From contig NZ_CP061038.1 in assembly GCF_014490665.1 (NCBI RefSeq), positions 2,294,001-2,358,000 of the forward strand: a stretch of DNA of 64,000 nt, read 5' to 3'. The stretch comes from Sphingomonas alpina (GTDB taxonomy: Bacteria > Pseudomonadota > Alphaproteobacteria > Sphingomonadales > Sphingomonadaceae). Under the pieces are notes generated by a model. The model was not told the DNA's origin, made no database searches, and was given only the letters and a program-made list of their open reading frames with translations. Of this stretch, positions 36,601-47,681 are shown in pieces. Position numbers and translations under genes: made by a program. Position 1 is the first letter of the stretch. Each line of letters starts with the position of its first letter.

Positions 36601-38672
36601 CGTGTGATCGCCCAGGTAATCGCGGCGGTCAGGCCGATCAGCATGACGAAGGCATAGCTATAGACATATCCGGATTGGAACCGTCCCGCGACGCGCGTGC
36701 CCTGCTGGACCAGCCAGGCCGAGCCATTGGGCCCGAACCGGTCGATCGTCTTTTCGTCACCACGATGCCAGAACAGGCGGCCGATGGCGAAGGCGGGGCG
36801 CACGAACAGCAAGTCGTACAGTTCGTCGAAATACCATTTGTTGAGCAGGAAGCGGTACAGCACGCGGAACTGGTCCGCCACCTGTGCCGGGAAAGCTGGC
36901 GCACGGACATAGGACATCCACGCGCCCCACAGGCCGAGCGCCATGGCGATCGTCGCACTAAGCTTCACCAGCAGCGGCACCTCGTGCATTTCGTGCATCA
37001 GATGCTCGCTGAACGCGATGCTGCCCTTCCAGAAGATCTCCCCAGCCTGGGGCTCGATGAAGAAGCCATGGAAGGCGAAGCCCGCCGCGACCGCACCAAC
37101 CGAGAGCAGCACGAGCGGAGTGAGCATCGACCACGGGCTTTCATGCGGATGGTAGCCGCCGGTGCCATCACCCCCACCATGGGCATGATCGGCATGAGCA
37201 TGGTCGTCATGCCCGTGATCGTCATGCGCGGCGGCGTGATCGTCATGATCATGCGCGTCGTGAAGCGCGTGCTGGATATGCTCGGACTGAGTCCAGCGCG
37301 GCTTGCCGTAGAAGGTCAGGAACATCAGCCGCCAGGAATAGAAGCTGGTCAGCAGCGCGACGATCATGCCGACAATCGATGCGCCCGACTGGCCCGAGGC
37401 CCAGGCCGCTTCGATGATCGCGTCCTTGGAATGGAAGCCGGCAAAGCCGATCGCGAGATGATTGCCGAACACCGCGGGGATACCGACACCGGTGATCGCC
37501 AACGTGCCGGCCATCATCGCCCAGAAGGTGATCGGGATGCTTTTCCGCAGCCCGCCATAGTAACGCATGTCCTGCTCGTGGTGCATTGCATGGATCACCG
37601 AGCCGGCGCCGAGGAACAGCAGCGCCTTGAAGAAGGCGTGCGTGAACAGATGGAACATCGCCGCGCCGTACGCGCCGGTGCCGGCGGCGAAGAACATGTA
37701 ACCGAGCTGCGAGCAGGTCGAATAGGCGATCACGCGCTTGATGTCGGTCTGCACCAGGCCGACCGTCGCGGCGAAGAAGCAGGTCGCGGCACCGACGGTC
37801 GTCACCACGCTCAGTGCGACCGCGCTGGTTTCGAACATCGGCGACAGGCGGCAGACCATGAACACGCCGGCGGTGACCATCGTCGCGGCATGGATCAGCG
37901 CCGACACCGGGGTCGGCCCCTCCATCGCGTCGGGCAGCCAGGTATGCAGTCCAAGCTGCGCCGATTTGCCCATCGCACCGACGAACAGCAACAGGCACAG
38001 GATGGTCATCGTATCGAAACGATGGCCGAGGAAACCGATGGTCGAGCCGGCCATGCCGGGCGCCGCGGTGAGGATCTCGGGGATCGAGACGGTCCCGAAC
38101 ACCAGGAACGTCCCGAAGATGCCGAGCATGAAACCGAGATCGCCGACACGGTTGACCACGAACGCCTTGATCGCGGCGGCATTGGCGCTGGGTTTCTTGA
38201 ACCAGAAACCGATCAGCAAATAGGAGGCGAGACCGACGCCTTCCCAGCCGAAGAACATCTGAACCAGATTGTCGGCGGTCACCAGCATCAGCATCGCGAA
38301 GGTGAACAGCGAGAGATAGGCGAAGAAGCGCGGCTGGCTGTCGTCCTCGGCCATATAGCCCCAGCTATACAGATGGACGAGCGCAGAGACCGAGGTGATG
38401 ACCACGAGCATGACCGCGGTCAGCGCATCGACGCGCAATGCCCAGTCGACCTGCAGATCGCCCGAACGCAGCCAATGGAGCACCGGCACGACGCTGGGCT
38501 CTGCACTGCCGGCGATAAAGCTGAAGAAGATCGGCCAGGACAGCGCGCAGGACAGGAACAGCGCGCCGGTCGTGATGACCTTGGTCGGCACGTTGCCGAG
38601 CATGCGGTTGCCCAGGCCGGCGACGATCGCAGCGAGCAGCGGCAGGAAAACGATGAAGAGGATCGACGTCAC
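36597..38672 (-). CDS. nuoL: NADH-quinone oxidoreductase subunit L with His/Asp-rich insert
   Basis: 691 residues, distal pump subunit of complex I with the long lateral helix. Conserved [20 protein letters not shown] and [15 protein letters not shown]. Between about residues 470 and 510 there is an insert very rich in His and Asp ([17 protein letters not shown]), in a loop between membrane helices, that standard NuoL lacks or has much shorter. It could bind metal ions. Eight bases separate it from nuoK. Confidence 0.94.
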   Translation of the reverse strand: MTSILFIVFLPLLAAIVAGLGNRMLGNVPTKVITTGALFLSCALSWPIFFSFIAGSAEPSVVPVLHWLRSGDLQVDWALRVDALTAVMLVVITSVSALVHLYSWGYMAEDDSQPRFFAYLSLFTFAMLMLVTADNLVQMFFGWEGVGLASYLLIGFWFKKPSANAAAIKAFVVNRVGDLGFMLGIFGTFLVFGTVSIPEILTAAPGMAGSTIGFLGHRFDTMTILCLLLFVGAMGKSAQLGLHTWLPDAMEGPTPVSALIHAATMVTAGVFMVCRLSPMFETSAVALSVVTTVGAATCFFAATVGLVQTDIKRVIAYSTCSQLGYMFFAAGTGAYGAAMFHLFTHAFFKALLFLGAGSVIHAMHHEQDMRYYGGLRKSIPITFWAMMAGTLAITGVGIPAVFGNHLAIGFAGFHSKDAIIEAAWASGQSGASIVGMIVALLTSFYSWRLMFLTFYGKPRWTQSEHIQHALHDAHDHDDHAAAHDDHGHDDHAHADHAHGGGDGTGGYHPHESPWSMLTPLVLLSVGAVAAGFAFHGFFIEPQAGEIFWKGSIAFSEHLMHEMHEVPLLVKLSATIAMALGLWGAWMSYVRAPAFPAQVADQFRVLYRFLLNKWYFDELYDLLFVRPAFAIGRLFWHRGDEKTIDRFGPNGSAWLVQQGTRVAGRFQSGYVYSYAFVMLIGLTAAITWAITR

Positions 38673-38679
38673 GCTGCGA

Positions 38680-38985
38680 TTACCCCTTCATCCGGTTGAC
38701 GTCGTCGACCGAAATCGTACCGCGTCCGCGGAAGTAAATGACCAGGATCGCCAGGCCGATCGCCGCTTCGCCCGCGGCGACGGTCAGCACGAACATCGCG
38801 AACACCTGTCCGACCAGATCGTGAAGATAGGCCGAGAAGGCAACGAAATTGATGTTCACCGACAACAGGATCAGTTCGATCGCCATCAGCATGACAATCA
38901 GGTTCTTGCGGTTGGCGATGATGCCCAGCACGCCGAGGGCGAACAGGATCGCCGCGACCACCAGATAATGCGTCAGCCCGATCAC
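38680..38985 (-). CDS. nuoK: NADH-quinone oxidoreductase subunit K
   Basis: 101 residues, the standard NuoK length, with three membrane helices and the conserved glutamates in [13 protein letters not shown] and [13 protein letters not shown] start at 38985 overlaps the nuoJ stop (GTGA), so the 92-residue upstream extension in the same frame is rejected. Confidence 0.94.
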   Translation of the reverse strand: MIGLTHYLVVAAILFALGVLGIIANRKNLIVMLMAIELILLSVNINFVAFSAYLHDLVGQVFAMFVLTVAAGEAAIGLAILVIYFRGRGTISVDDVNRMKG

Positions 38986-39593
38986 AGCTCCACCCCCTGC
39001 CCGACGCCGGGCTGCGTATTGCGCGTCGCATCCTGCGGACGGCGAGCGTTCTGGCGCGACACATTTTGCGCGCGCACCCCGCCGCGTTCGCGGTGCGTCA
39101 GGACAATCGCCCCGATCATCGCGACCAGCAGGACCAGGCCAGCGCCTTCGAACACGAAAAGGTAGCGCGTGTAGAGCAGCCGGCCGATCGCTTCGATATT
39201 GTTGATGGTGGGATCGATCGGCGCGGCGCGACGGCCAAGCTCGATCGCGCCCGCGCTCCACGCACCGAACGCCACCATGATCTCCGCCGCGAGTGCGATC
39301 GCGAAGACCACGCCGATCGCCGCATAGCGCGCGAAACCGGCACGCAGCTCGGCGAAATCGATGTTGAGCATCATCACGACGAACAGGAAGAGCACCGCGA
39401 CCGCGCCGACATAGACGATGATCAGCAGCATCGCGATGAATTCGGCGCCGACCAGCACCATCAGCCCCGCCGCGTTGAAAAAGGCGAAGATCAGCCAGAG
39501 CACGGCGTGGACCGGGTTACGCGCGGTGATGGTCAGCGCGCCGCTGACGATCACGAGGGTCGCGAACAGGTAAAAGGCGATTGCTTGGATCAC
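38982..39593 (-). CDS. nuoJ: NADH-quinone oxidoreductase subunit J
   Basis: 203 residues with five membrane helices and the conserved [21 protein letters not shown] segment, including the pi-bulge helix 3 tyrosine. The C-terminal ~30 residues are polar ([20 protein letters not shown]). Coupled to nuoK. Confidence 0.93.
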   Translation of the reverse strand: MIQAIAFYLFATLVIVSGALTITARNPVHAVLWLIFAFFNAAGLMVLVGAEFIAMLLIIVYVGAVAVLFLFVVMMLNIDFAELRAGFARYAAIGVVFAIALAAEIMVAFGAWSAGAIELGRRAAPIDPTINNIEAIGRLLYTRYLFVFEGAGLVLLVAMIGAIVLTHRERGGVRAQNVSRQNARRPQDATRNTQPGVGQGVEL

Positions 39594-39626
39594 GGAATCG
39601 GGAGGCCCCTCTAAGTCGGCTGGCGC

Positions 39627-40112
39627 TTAACGGTACGGTGCATCGGCGGCAAGGTTCGCGGCAATCGCGCGTTCCCAGCGATCGCCATTATCGAGCAGCT
39701 TCGCCTTGTCGTAGATCAGCTCCTCGCGCGTTTCGGTCGCATATTCGAAATTCGGTCCTTCGACCACCGCATCGACCGGGCACGCTTCCTGGCACAGGCC
39801 GCAGAAAATGCACTTGGTCATGTCGATATCGTATCGCGTGGTGCGGCGGCTGCCGTCCTCGCGTGGTTCGGCCTCGATCGTGATCGCCTGCGCCGGGCAC
39901 ACTGCCTCGCACAGCTTGCATGCGATGCAGCGTTCTTCGCCGTTCGGGTAACGCCGCAGCGCATGCTCGCCGCGGAAGCGTGGGCTCAGCGGGTTCTTCT
40001 CGAACGGATAGTTGATCGTCGCCTTCGCCTTGAAGAAATACCGCAAGGTCAGCGCATGCGCCTTGAGGAATTCCCACAGGGTGTAGGATTTGATGATCTG
40101 AGCAAGGCTCAT
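39627..40112 (-). CDS. nuoI: NADH-quinone oxidoreductase subunit I (two 4Fe-4S clusters)
   Basis: 161 residues with two CxxCxxCxxxCP motifs ([15 protein letters not shown] and [15 protein letters not shown]) holding clusters N6a and N6b, which pass electrons toward quinone. Alphaproteobacterial/mitochondrial-type N-terminus. Start overlaps the nuoH stop by four bases... read on the minus strand, nuoH precedes it (ATGA). Confidence 0.95.
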   Translation of the reverse strand: MSLAQIIKSYTLWEFLKAHALTLRYFFKAKATINYPFEKNPLSPRFRGEHALRRYPNGEERCIACKLCEAVCPAQAITIEAEPREDGSRRTTRYDIDMTKCIFCGLCQEACPVDAVVEGPNFEYATETREELIYDKAKLLDNGDRWERAIAANLAADAPYR

Positions 40113-41161
40113 GACGGAACTCCAACACGTGTCAGCATCAGGAAGCCCGACACGAGAAATACCCAGAACAGCGACAGCGGCAGGAAGATCTTCCAGCCCA
40201 GACGCATCAGCTGGTCATAGCGATAGCGCGGGACGGTCGCCTTCACCCAGCTGAACAGGAAGAAGAAGAACAGAATCTTGGCGAACAACCAGATGATCCC
40301 CGGCACCCAGTAGAGCGGCGCCCAGTCGAACGGCGGGAGATAACCGCCCCAGAACAGGGTCGCGTTGAGTGTGCACATGAGGATGACGTTGGCGTACTCG
40401 CCAAGCCAATAGAGCGCGAAGCTCATCGACGAATATTCGGTCTGGTAACCCGCGACCAGTTCGCTCTCCGCCTCGGTCAGGTCGAACGGCGCGCGTTGCG
40501 TTTCCGCCAGCGAGGAGATGAAGAACACGATCGCCATCGGAAAGAGCAGCGGGTTGAAGATGAAGCCGTTGGCAAAGCCGTACAGCCCCTTCTGCGCCTC
40601 GACGATCGCCGACAGGTTGAAGCTGCCGGTCCACAATACGATCGAGATCAGCACGAAGCCGATCGCGACTTCATAGCTGACCATCTGCGCCGCGGCGCGG
40701 ATCGCCGAGAAGAACGGATATTTGGAGTTGGACGACCAACCAGCCAGGATGATGCCGTAAACGCCGAGCGACGAAGCCGCGAGAACGTAGAGCAGGCCGA
40801 CATTGATGTCGGACAGCATCACCCCGACCTGGAACGGCACCACCGCCCACACGATCAGCGCGACCGTGAAGGTGATGATCGGTGCGAGCAGGAACAGGCC
40901 CTTGTTCGCGGCCGTGGGTACGATGGTTTCCTGCAGGAAGACCTTCAGACCGTCGGCGAAGCTCTGCAACAGGCCGAACGGACCGACCACGTTGGGACCG
41001 CGACGCAATGCCATCGCAGCCCAGATCTTGCGATCGGCGTAAATGATCATGGCCACCGCCAGCATCAGCGGCAGCGCAATGACGAGAATGCCGACGATGG
41101 TGGAGGTGAACCACGCCCATTCGAACGGCATGCCGACCCAGTTTTGGAAGAACGCGGTCAT
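40109..41161 (-). CDS. nuoH: NADH-quinone oxidoreductase subunit H
   Basis: 350 residues, membrane subunit shaping the quinone site. Conserved [19 protein letters not shown] and [20 protein letters not shown] near residue 225. The start is [11 protein letters not shown] at 41161; the 36-residue upstream extension comes from the palindromic repeat and is rejected. Confidence 0.94.
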   Translation of the reverse strand: MTAFFQNWVGMPFEWAWFTSTIVGILVIALPLMLAVAMIIYADRKIWAAMALRRGPNVVGPFGLLQSFADGLKVFLQETIVPTAANKGLFLLAPIITFTVALIVWAVVPFQVGVMLSDINVGLLYVLAASSLGVYGIILAGWSSNSKYPFFSAIRAAAQMVSYEVAIGFVLISIVLWTGSFNLSAIVEAQKGLYGFANGFIFNPLLFPMAIVFFISSLAETQRAPFDLTEAESELVAGYQTEYSSMSFALYWLGEYANVILMCTLNATLFWGGYLPPFDWAPLYWVPGIIWLFAKILFFFFLFSWVKATVPRYRYDQLMRLGWKIFLPLSLFWVFLVSGFLMLTRVGVPS

Positions 41162-41169
41162 AGTTTCGG

Positions 41170-41266
41170 TTCCCCGGCGAAGGCCGGGGCCCAGCCCGGG
41201 AAAGACTCGCGCGACAGCGCGATCGGCGCTGCGCGCCGAGCCTGGCCCCCGGCCTCCGCCGGGGAA
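41170..41266. repeat. Palindromic repeat between nuoG and nuoH
   Basis: TTCCCCGGCGAAGGCCGGGG at one end and an inverted near-copy CCCCGGCCTCCGCCGGGGAA at the other, ~50 bases apart. REP-like; it fills the 124-bp gap between nuoG and nuoH, the widest gap in the operon, and could affect relative mRNA levels of the two halves. Confidence 0.7.
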
Positions 41267-41285
41267 CAATTAAAACTCACGCCCT

Positions 41286-43304
41286 TCACTCCGCCGCCTC
41301 CGCGAATTCCTGGCCATGGACCAGTTCGGCCGAGCAGCGCTGCATCGTCGGTGACGCGCGGCAGATCGCGTTGGTCAGGTAAAAATCCTTGATCGGATAG
41401 CCGGTGAGTTCACCCTCGCCTTTGGCTTCGAGCGCCGGCGGGTTCCAGCCAAAGCTGCGCAGGCCGAGCGTCGCGAGATCGGGCGTGTCCGCGCCCATCG
41501 CCGCACGCAGTTGCTCGATCGTGTCGAACGGCAAGGTCTTGCCCAGCACCGCCGACAAGGCCCGCAGGATCGTCCAATCCTCACGCGCGTCGCCTGGCGG
41601 GAACACCGCACGCTCGCCGCGCTGCACGCGGCCTTCGAGATTGACCCAGGTGCCGGATTTCTCGGCATAGCTGGCGCCCGGCAGGATCACATCGGCATGC
41701 GCCGCGCCCTTGTCGCCATGATGCCCGATATAGACCTTGAAGCTCTTGTCGAAGGCCGAGAAATCCACCTCGTCCGCGCCGAGGAAGAACGCCAGTTTTG
41801 GCTTGGCCGCAGCGATATCGGCGATGCCGCCCTTCTGCGCCCAACCGAGCATCAGGCCACCCATGCGGCTCGCCGCCATGTGCAGGACGTTGAAGCCATT
41901 CCACACCCCGCCGCCTTCAAGGGTGCGAACGAGATTGAGCTTCTTGACCAGCGCCAGCGCCGCGCCGTGGCCGCCCTTGAGTGCCGCGCCGCCGACGATG
42001 ACCATCGGCTTGGCCGCATCCTTGAACGCATCGGCGGCGGCCTTGGGCAGCTTGCCGAGCAAAGTAAGGTCGCTGCCGAGCCATTCGACCTTGTAGGTCA
42101 GGTCAGTCTCCGGTCCGATCGCGAAGACCTTCGCGCCCTTCTTGATCGCCTTGCGGATACGCGTGTTCACCAACGGCGCTTCCCAGCGCAAATTGGTGCC
42201 GACGAGCAGGATCACATCAGCGTCTTCGGTGCCAGCTATCGTGGTGTTGAAATTGACCGCCGCCATCGATGTGGCGTCGTACGCCATGCCGGTCTGCCGC
42301 CCTTCGAGCAAAGTCGAGCCCATCGCGCCAAGCAGCGCCTTTGCAGCGTAAAGCGTCTCGCTATCGACCAGGTCGCCATGCACGGCCGCGACACTCGAAC
42401 CGGCATTCACCGCCGCAATGGCGCCAAAGGCTTCATCCCAGGTTGCCGGCACCAGCTTACCATTGGTCCGCACATAGGGCCGGTCGAGCCGGCCGCGCAC
42501 CAGGCCGTCAACGGCATGGCGCGTCTTGTCGCTCGCCCATTCCTCATTGACGTCCTCGTTGATCACGGGGAGCGCGCGCAGCACCTGACGGCCACGGCTG
42601 TCGAGGCGGATATTGGTGCCAACCGCGTCCATCACGTCGATGGTCAGCGTCTTTTTCAACTCCCATGGCCGCGCTTCGAAGGCGTAGGGCTTGGAGGTCA
42701 ACGCACCGACCGGGCAGAGATCGACGACATTGCCGGACAGCTCGCTGGTCACCGCGCTTTCGAGATATGACGTGATCTGCATGTCCTCGCCGCGACCGAT
42801 CGCGCCGATTTCCTCGACCCCGGCGACTTCCTCGGCAAAACGGATGCAGCGCGTGCACTGAATGCAGCGCGTCATCACCGTCTTGACGATCGGCCCCATA
42901 TATTTCTCGGTCACGGCGCGCTTGTTCTCGTCATAGCGAGACTGGCCGCGGCCATAAGCGACCGACTGATCCTGCAGATCGCACTCGCCACCCTGATCGC
43001 AGATCGGGCAATCGAGCGGATGGTTGATGAGCAGGAATTCCATCACGCCTTCGCGCGCATTCTTGACCATCGGGGAATTGGTGAAGACTTCCTGATTGTC
43101 CGCCGCCGGCAAGGCGCACGACGCCTGCGGCTTGGGCGGACCAGGCTTCACCTCAACCAAGCACATGCGGCAATTGCCGGCGATGCTCAGCCGCTCGTGA
43201 TAACAGAAACGAGGGATTTCCTTACCGGCGATTTCGCACGCCTGCAGCACAGTGGCGCCGGCGGGGACCTCGATCTCGATCCCGTCTACTTTAAGTTTAG
43301 GCAT
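41286..43304 (-). CDS. nuoG: NADH-quinone oxidoreductase subunit G
   Basis: 672 residues. N-terminal 2Fe-2S domain (CEIAGKEIPRFCYH, GNCRMC), a His-ligated 4Fe-4S segment (HPLDCPICDQGGECDLQD), a further 4Fe-4S site (CIQCTRCIRF), then a molybdopterin-oxidoreductase-like domain without cofactor. Mitochondrial-type length. Preceded by orf230 with one base between. Confidence 0.95.
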   Translation of the reverse strand: MPKLKVDGIEIEVPAGATVLQACEIAGKEIPRFCYHERLSIAGNCRMCLVEVKPGPPKPQASCALPAADNQEVFTNSPMVKNAREGVMEFLLINHPLDCPICDQGGECDLQDQSVAYGRGQSRYDENKRAVTEKYMGPIVKTVMTRCIQCTRCIRFAEEVAGVEEIGAIGRGEDMQITSYLESAVTSELSGNVVDLCPVGALTSKPYAFEARPWELKKTLTIDVMDAVGTNIRLDSRGRQVLRALPVINEDVNEEWASDKTRHAVDGLVRGRLDRPYVRTNGKLVPATWDEAFGAIAAVNAGSSVAAVHGDLVDSETLYAAKALLGAMGSTLLEGRQTGMAYDATSMAAVNFNTTIAGTEDADVILLVGTNLRWEAPLVNTRIRKAIKKGAKVFAIGPETDLTYKVEWLGSDLTLLGKLPKAAADAFKDAAKPMVIVGGAALKGGHGAALALVKKLNLVRTLEGGGVWNGFNVLHMAASRMGGLMLGWAQKGGIADIAAAKPKLAFFLGADEVDFSAFDKSFKVYIGHHGDKGAAHADVILPGASYAEKSGTWVNLEGRVQRGERAVFPPGDAREDWTILRALSAVLGKTLPFDTIEQLRAAMGADTPDLATLGLRSFGWNPPALEAKGEGELTGYPIKDFYLTNAICRASPTMQRCSAELVHGQEFAEAAE

Positions 43305-43305
43305 A

Positions 43306-43998
43306 TCAGTTTCTCACCGCCGATGTCGGGGCCGGCCGATCGTCACCAGCTTCCGCTGTCATCAACAACTCGGGCGTTGCGATACGGTGATACAGCGCTT
43401 CGGCAAGCGCCGCGCGCAGCGATTGCCGATTGGCGATCAATTTGGCGTTGGTTACCAGGCACGGATTAAGCGATGGCGAAAGGCTCGCAATCGCAGCCCG
43501 CTCTTCGGCGCTTTCCGCTTCGGCGCGGACGAGTTTCATAATGCCTGACGGATTTGTCGCGGCAACGCATATAGCCATCTCGTCGACGGCCTGTTCCCGC
43601 GCGGACACCTTAAACCACGGATTGCGATAATTGGCCCTGAGCGGCTGAGCTTCCGGTACCGGCTGATCTATCATTCCGTTGATCAACGCTTCTGCCAACA
43701 ACCCCCGCTGGATCGCAGCCGGCGACTGCACCTTCATTGACTCGGTAAACGCGGTCGCATTGGGCAGGTTGAGGCAGTCCGCCTCGCGAAACAGCGGGCG
43801 ACTAACTCGCGCGGCAACGTCCGGTGTCGTCGTATCGAGAAACAGCCGGGCATCCTCCCTGCGGCGCTCCACCAAGCAAGCTGCAAACTCCTGCGCCGCC
43901 CTGATCGAGGCTTGCGTGCCATGTTCGCGCGTTTCCGCTGCGGCAGGAACGGTCATCCCGATTGCCAGGCAGGCCACGCCAACGCCTCGGAACATCAT
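43306..43998 (-). CDS. Exported protein of unknown function within the nuo operon (orf230)
   Basis: 230 residues. Signal peptide ([18 protein letters not shown]), then a helical domain with cysteines in [28 protein letters not shown] and LNPCLV. Its ATG overlaps the nuoF stop (ATGA) and it ends one base before nuoG, so it is translationally embedded in the complex I operon. I recognise no family. Placement could mean a complex I assembly role or a neutral insertion. Confidence 0.7.
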   Translation of the reverse strand: MMFRGVGVACLAIGMTVPAAAETREHGTQASIRAAQEFAACLVERRREDARLFLDTTTPDVAARVSRPLFREADCLNLPNATAFTESMKVQSPAAIQRGLLAEALINGMIDQPVPEAQPLRANYRNPWFKVSAREQAVDEMAICVAATNPSGIMKLVRAEAESAEERAAIASLSPSLNPCLVTNAKLIANRQSLRAALAEALYHRIATPELLMTAEAGDDRPAPTSAVRN

Positions 43999-45299
43999 TC
44001 CGCCGCCTCCATCATCGGCGATAATCCGCCGCCCTGCTTTTCGATGATCCGCCGCTCCATTTCGGGGCGGAAATGCTTGATCAGGCCCTGGATCGGCCAG
44101 GCAGCAGCGTCACCGAGCGCGCAGATGGTATGGCCTTCGATCTGCTTGGTCACCTGATAGAGCGTGTCGATTTCCGATACATCGGCATCGCCAGTGCGCA
44201 TCCGCTCCATCACGCGCCACATCCAGCCAGTGCCTTCGCGGCATGGCGTGCACTGGCCACAGCTCTCATGCTTGTAGAAATAGCTCAGGCGGCTGATCGC
44301 GCGGACGATGTCGGTCGATTTATCCATGACGATCACCGCCGCGGTGCCGAGGCCCGAGCCGAGCGCCTTGAGCCCGTCGAAATCCATCGGCGCGTCCATG
44401 ATCTCCGCCGCCGGCACCAGCGGTACCGACGAACCGCCCGGAATCACCGCGAGCAGATTGTCCCAGCCGCCGCGAATACCGCCGCAATGCACTTCGATCA
44501 GTTCGCGGAACGAGATGCTCATCGCCTCTTCGACGACGCACGGCTTGTTCACATGGCCGCTGATCTGGAAGAGCTTGGTGCCCTCGTTCTTCTCGCGGCC
44601 AAAGCTGGCGAACCATTCCGGCCCGCGACGCAGGATCGTCGGGACGACCGCGATCGATTCGACATTGTTGACCGTGGTCGGGCAGCCATACAGGCCGGCA
44701 CCGGCCGGGAACGGCGGCTTGAGACGCGGCTGGCCCTTCTTGCCCTCCAGGCTTTCGAGCATCGCGGTCTCTTCGCCGCAGATATAGGCACCGGCGCCGC
44801 GATGGACGAACACGTCGAAATCATAGCCTGACCCGCAGGCATTCTTGCCGAGCAGCCCTTTGTCATACGCCTCGGCGACGGCGGCGAAGAGTGTCTCCGC
44901 CTCACGGATATATTCGCCGCGAATATAGATGTACGCGGCGCGCGCGCGCATCGCAAAGCCGGCGATGAGCGCACCCTCGATCAGCTTGTGCGGATCGTGG
45001 CGGATGATCTCGCGGTCCTTGCACGACCCGGGTTCGGATTCATCGGCATTGATGACCAGGAAGTTCGGCCGGTCAGGCTTGGGTTCCTTGGGCATGAAGC
45101 TCCACTTCATGCCGGTCGGGAAGCCCGCGCCACCACGGCCGCGCAGGCCAGATGCCTTCACCTTGTCGATGATCGCATCCTGGCCGATGGCCATCAGCGC
45201 CTTGGTATTATCCCAGTCGCCGCGCTTCTGCGCGGCGGCAAGGTTCCACGGCTGAAAACCGTAGACATTGGTGAAGATGCGATCCTTGTCGGCGAGCAT
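43995..45299 (-). CDS. nuoF: NADH-quinone oxidoreductase subunit F
   Basis: 434 residues, the NADH- and FMN-binding subunit with cluster N3. NADH-binding [19 protein letters not shown] segment AYIYIRGEY and [14 protein letters not shown], and cluster motif [12 protein letters not shown]. Start [11 protein letters not shown] at 45299; the upstream 15 residues are not conserved. Its ATG overlaps the TAA stop of orf38 (TAATG). Confidence 0.95.
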   Translation of the reverse strand: MLADKDRIFTNVYGFQPWNLAAAQKRGDWDNTKALMAIGQDAIIDKVKASGLRGRGGAGFPTGMKWSFMPKEPKPDRPNFLVINADESEPGSCKDREIIRHDPHKLIEGALIAGFAMRARAAYIYIRGEYIREAETLFAAVAEAYDKGLLGKNACGSGYDFDVFVHRGAGAYICGEETAMLESLEGKKGQPRLKPPFPAGAGLYGCPTTVNNVESIAVVPTILRRGPEWFASFGREKNEGTKLFQISGHVNKPCVVEEAMSISFRELIEVHCGGIRGGWDNLLAVIPGGSSVPLVPAAEIMDAPMDFDGLKALGSGLGTAAVIVMDKSTDIVRAISRLSYFYKHESCGQCTPCREGTGWMWRVMERMRTGDADVSEIDTLYQVTKQIEGHTICALGDAAAWPIQGLIKHFRPEMERRIIEKQGGGLSPMMEAAE

Positions 45300-45415
45300 T
45301 ATTTTTCGCCCTTCCGATTGCGGCGAGCGGATACGATGAACCACAGCGCGACTGCGGCCATGGTCAGCGAAATGCCCAGTCCGGTCACCAGAGCGATGTT
45401 CAGACCAATGTTCAC
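45299..45415 (-). CDS. Tiny single-helix membrane protein (orf38) in the nuo operon
   Basis: 38 residues: [20 protein letters not shown], with one membrane helix and a basic end (ARRNRKGEK). A GTG start overlaps the stop of orf54 (GTGA) and the stop overlaps the nuoF start, so the chain of overlaps from nuoE to nuoF is unbroken, which supports coding. A candidate small complex I accessory or assembly peptide, unproven. Confidence 0.6.
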   Translation of the reverse strand: MNIGLNIALVTGLGISLTMAAVALWFIVSARRNRKGEK

Positions 45416-45576
45416 TTCGGTCCTCCCAGCATCTTTTGCGCGCCGAAATAGATTACCAGGCCGATGCCGATGACGATCAACAGGCCAAGCAGCTTGAAGG
45501 TCAGCTTGAGCGCCCAGCCGAGCACGACAATGCCGCCGATGATCGCGAGAATGGTGATGAGCGTATTCTTGTTCAT
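45412..45576 (-). CDS. Small membrane protein (orf54) in the nuo operon
   Basis: 54 residues, [15 protein letters not shown] at the start, with two hydrophobic stretches (about 5-21 and 28-44) and end [13 protein letters not shown] overlaps the nuoE TGA (TGATG), and its own stop overlaps the orf38 start. No family recognised. Tight coupling on both sides supports translation. Confidence 0.65.
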   Translation of the reverse strand: MNKNTLITILAIIGGIVVLGWALKLTFKLLGLLIVIGIGLVIYFGAQKMLGGPK

Positions 45577-46241
45577 CACCATTCTCCCCGATAATCGTGA
45601 TTCTCGTCGACCATCGCCTTGAGTGAGGTCGGCCCGCCGGCGGGCTCGCTGCTCTTGCGCCCGGTGCTCGATCCCGGCGGCGGCGTCTTGCCCGCTGCCA
45701 ATGCATCAAGGATCGCGGTGGTGCGGTCGTAATCGAGATCTTCGTAATTATCGTCGTTGATCTGCACCATCGGCGCATTGGCGCAGGTGCCGAGGCATTC
45801 GACCTCAGTCAGAGTGAACAGGCCATCGGGTGTGGTCTTGCCCTTGATCAGACCATGATTCTTACACGCCGACAGGACATCGTCCGATCCGGCGAGCATG
45901 CACGGCGTCGTACCGCACACCTGGACATGATAGCGGCCGACCGGCGCCATGTTGAACATGGTGTAGAAGGTCGCGACCTCATAGACGCGCATATAGGGCA
46001 CGCCGATCACGCGCGCGACGAACTCGATCACCGGGACCGGCAGCCAGCCCTGGGTCTGCGTTTCCGCACCGACCTGGCGCTGGGCGAGATCGAGCAACGG
46101 CAGCGACGCCGATTGCTCGCGCCCCTTGGGATAGCGACCGAGGATCTCGTTCGCCTTTTTCTGGTTTTCGTCGGTCCACGCGAACGCGCCCCAGCGCGCG
46201 CGGGTTTCGGCTTCGTCAGGGATTTTAGGTGCTTCAGCCAT
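45576..46241 (-). CDS. nuoE: NADH-quinone oxidoreductase subunit E
   Basis: 221 residues, thioredoxin-like subunit carrying the 2Fe-2S cluster N1a with ligands in [11 protein letters not shown] and [11 protein letters not shown]. Start [10 protein letters not shown] at 46241. The last ~35 residues ([17 protein letters not shown]) are a flexible tail. Its start overlaps the end of orf74. Confidence 0.94.
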   Translation of the reverse strand: MAEAPKIPDEAETRARWGAFAWTDENQKKANEILGRYPKGREQSASLPLLDLAQRQVGAETQTQGWLPVPVIEFVARVIGVPYMRVYEVATFYTMFNMAPVGRYHVQVCGTTPCMLAGSDDVLSACKNHGLIKGKTTPDGLFTLTEVECLGTCANAPMVQINDDNYEDLDYDRTTAILDALAAGKTPPPGSSTGRKSSEPAGGPTSLKAMVDENHDYRGEW

Positions 46242-46458
46242 TAACGGCTCCGGTCGGCTCGATTGCTCGGCGTGCGTAAAGGCCCTTGCCAAAAGTTGCG
46301 AGGCTGAAGACGCCTATGGCACCGACAACCCACATTCCCCAACGGGACATGACAATAACCTCAGAGACAACGAGCACACATAAAAGAGTGAATGACAGAC
46401 AAGCCGTCAGCACCAACGCATTCCAATTATTCACGCTGCCGGCGATCACCGATCGCAC
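46234..46458 (-). CDS. Two-helix membrane protein (orf74) between nuoD and nuoE
   Basis: 74 residues with two membrane helices (about 15-36 and 43-60), Trp-containing loop [14 protein letters not shown] start lies inside the last codons of nuoD and its stop lies just inside nuoE, again a chain of overlaps. Function unknown. Confidence 0.6.
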   Translation of the reverse strand: MRSVIAGSVNNWNALVLTACLSFTLLCVLVVSEVIVMSRWGMWVVGAIGVFSLATFGKGLYARRAIEPTGAVNG

Positions 46459-47681
46459 TCCCCGAACACGATATCCATCGCGCCGAGAATGGCGGTGGTG
46501 TCGGCGAGCATGTGCCCCTTGGCCATGAAGTCCATCGCCTGGAGATGGCTGAACGCGGTCGGGCGGATCTTGCAGCGATACGGCTTGTTGCTGCCGTCGG
46601 CGACCAGATACACGCCGAACTCACCCTTGGGGCTTTCGGTCGCGACATAGACGTCACCCGCCGGTACATGGAAGCCTTCGGTATAGAGCTTGAAGTGGTG
46701 GATCAGCGCTTCCATAGAGCGCTTCATCTCGGCGCGCTTGGGCGGCACGACCTTGCGGTCGAGCGACGCGATCGGGCCGTCGGGCATCTCGTTCAGGCAC
46801 TGCTTCATGATCCGTGCCGACTGACGCACTTCCTCGACGCGCACCATGAAACGGTCATAGCAATCGCCACGCGTGCCGACCGGCACGTCGAAGTTCATCT
46901 TGGCATAGACGTCATATGGCTGCGACTTGCGCAGATCCCAGGGAATGCCCGAACCACGGATCATCGGGCCGGAAAAGCCCCATTTCACCGCATCGTCACG
47001 GCTGACCGTGGCGATATCGACATTGCGCTGCTTGAAGATGCGGTTGTCTGCGACCAGGCTGATCGCATCCTCGAACAAACGCGGCAAGCGCGTGTCGAGC
47101 CAGTCGGCGATATCGGTCAGCAGCTTGAGCGGCGTATCCTGATGCACGCCGCCGGGCCGGAAATAGGCCGAATGCATGCGCGCGCCGGACACACGCTCGA
47201 AGAAGTTCATACAGTCTTCGCGAATCTCGAACAGCCACAGGTTAGGCGTCATCGCGCCGACGTCCATGACGTGCGAACCCAGGTTGAGCATATGGTTCGA
47301 GATGCGCGTCAGTTCAGCGAAGAAGACGCGAAGGTATTGCGCGCGGATCGGCACTTCGAGGTCGAGCAGCTTCTCGATCGCGAGCACGAAGCTGTGCTCC
47401 ATGCAGAGGGGCGAGCAGTAATCGAGCCGGTCGAAATAGGGCAAGGCCTGGGTGTAGGTCTTGTACTCGATCAGCTTCTCGGTGCCGCGATGGAGCAGGC
47501 CGACATGCGGATCGACCCGCTCGACGATCTCGCCGTCAAGCTCCATCACCAGGCGCAGCACGCCGTGCGCGGCCGGATGCTGCGGGCCGAAATTGATCGT
47601 ATAGTTCTGGATTTCCACGTCACCGGAGGTCGGATCAGCGGCATCCGTGCGGCGTTCGATCTCGTCGAGATAATCAGCCAT
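46446..47681 (-). CDS. nuoD: NADH-quinone oxidoreductase subunit D
   Basis: 411 residues, 49-kDa-type subunit forming the quinone pocket with NuoB. Conserved [15 protein letters not shown] near residue 27, [17 protein letters not shown], and the C-terminal DIVFGECDR. Not fused to nuoC, unlike E. coli. Start MADYLDEI at 47681 overlaps nuoC by eight bases. Confidence 0.95.
   Translation of the reverse strand: MADYLDEIERRTDAADPTSGDVEIQNYTINFGPQHPAAHGVLRLVMELDGEIVERVDPHVGLLHRGTEKLIEYKTYTQALPYFDRLDYCSPLCMEHSFVLAIEKLLDLEVPIRAQYLRVFFAELTRISNHMLNLGSHVMDVGAMTPNLWLFEIREDCMNFFERVSGARMHSAYFRPGGVHQDTPLKLLTDIADWLDTRLPRLFEDAISLVADNRIFKQRNVDIATVSRDDAVKWGFSGPMIRGSGIPWDLRKSQPYDVYAKMNFDVPVGTRGDCYDRFMVRVEEVRQSARIMKQCLNEMPDGPIASLDRKVVPPKRAEMKRSMEALIHHFKLYTEGFHVPAGDVYVATESPKGEFGVYLVADGSNKPYRCKIRPTAFSHLQAMDFMAKGHMLADTTAILGAMDIVFGECDR

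Noticed and set aside
35035..36657. 540-codon plus-strand open frame antisense to nuoM
   Set aside because: Shadow frame: very rich in His, Arg, Gln and Asp, no recognisable domain, while the minus strand encodes NuoM from end to end.
36675..38699. 674-codon plus-strand open frame antisense to nuoL
   Set aside because: Composition of a GC-driven shadow; NuoL is unambiguous on the other strand.
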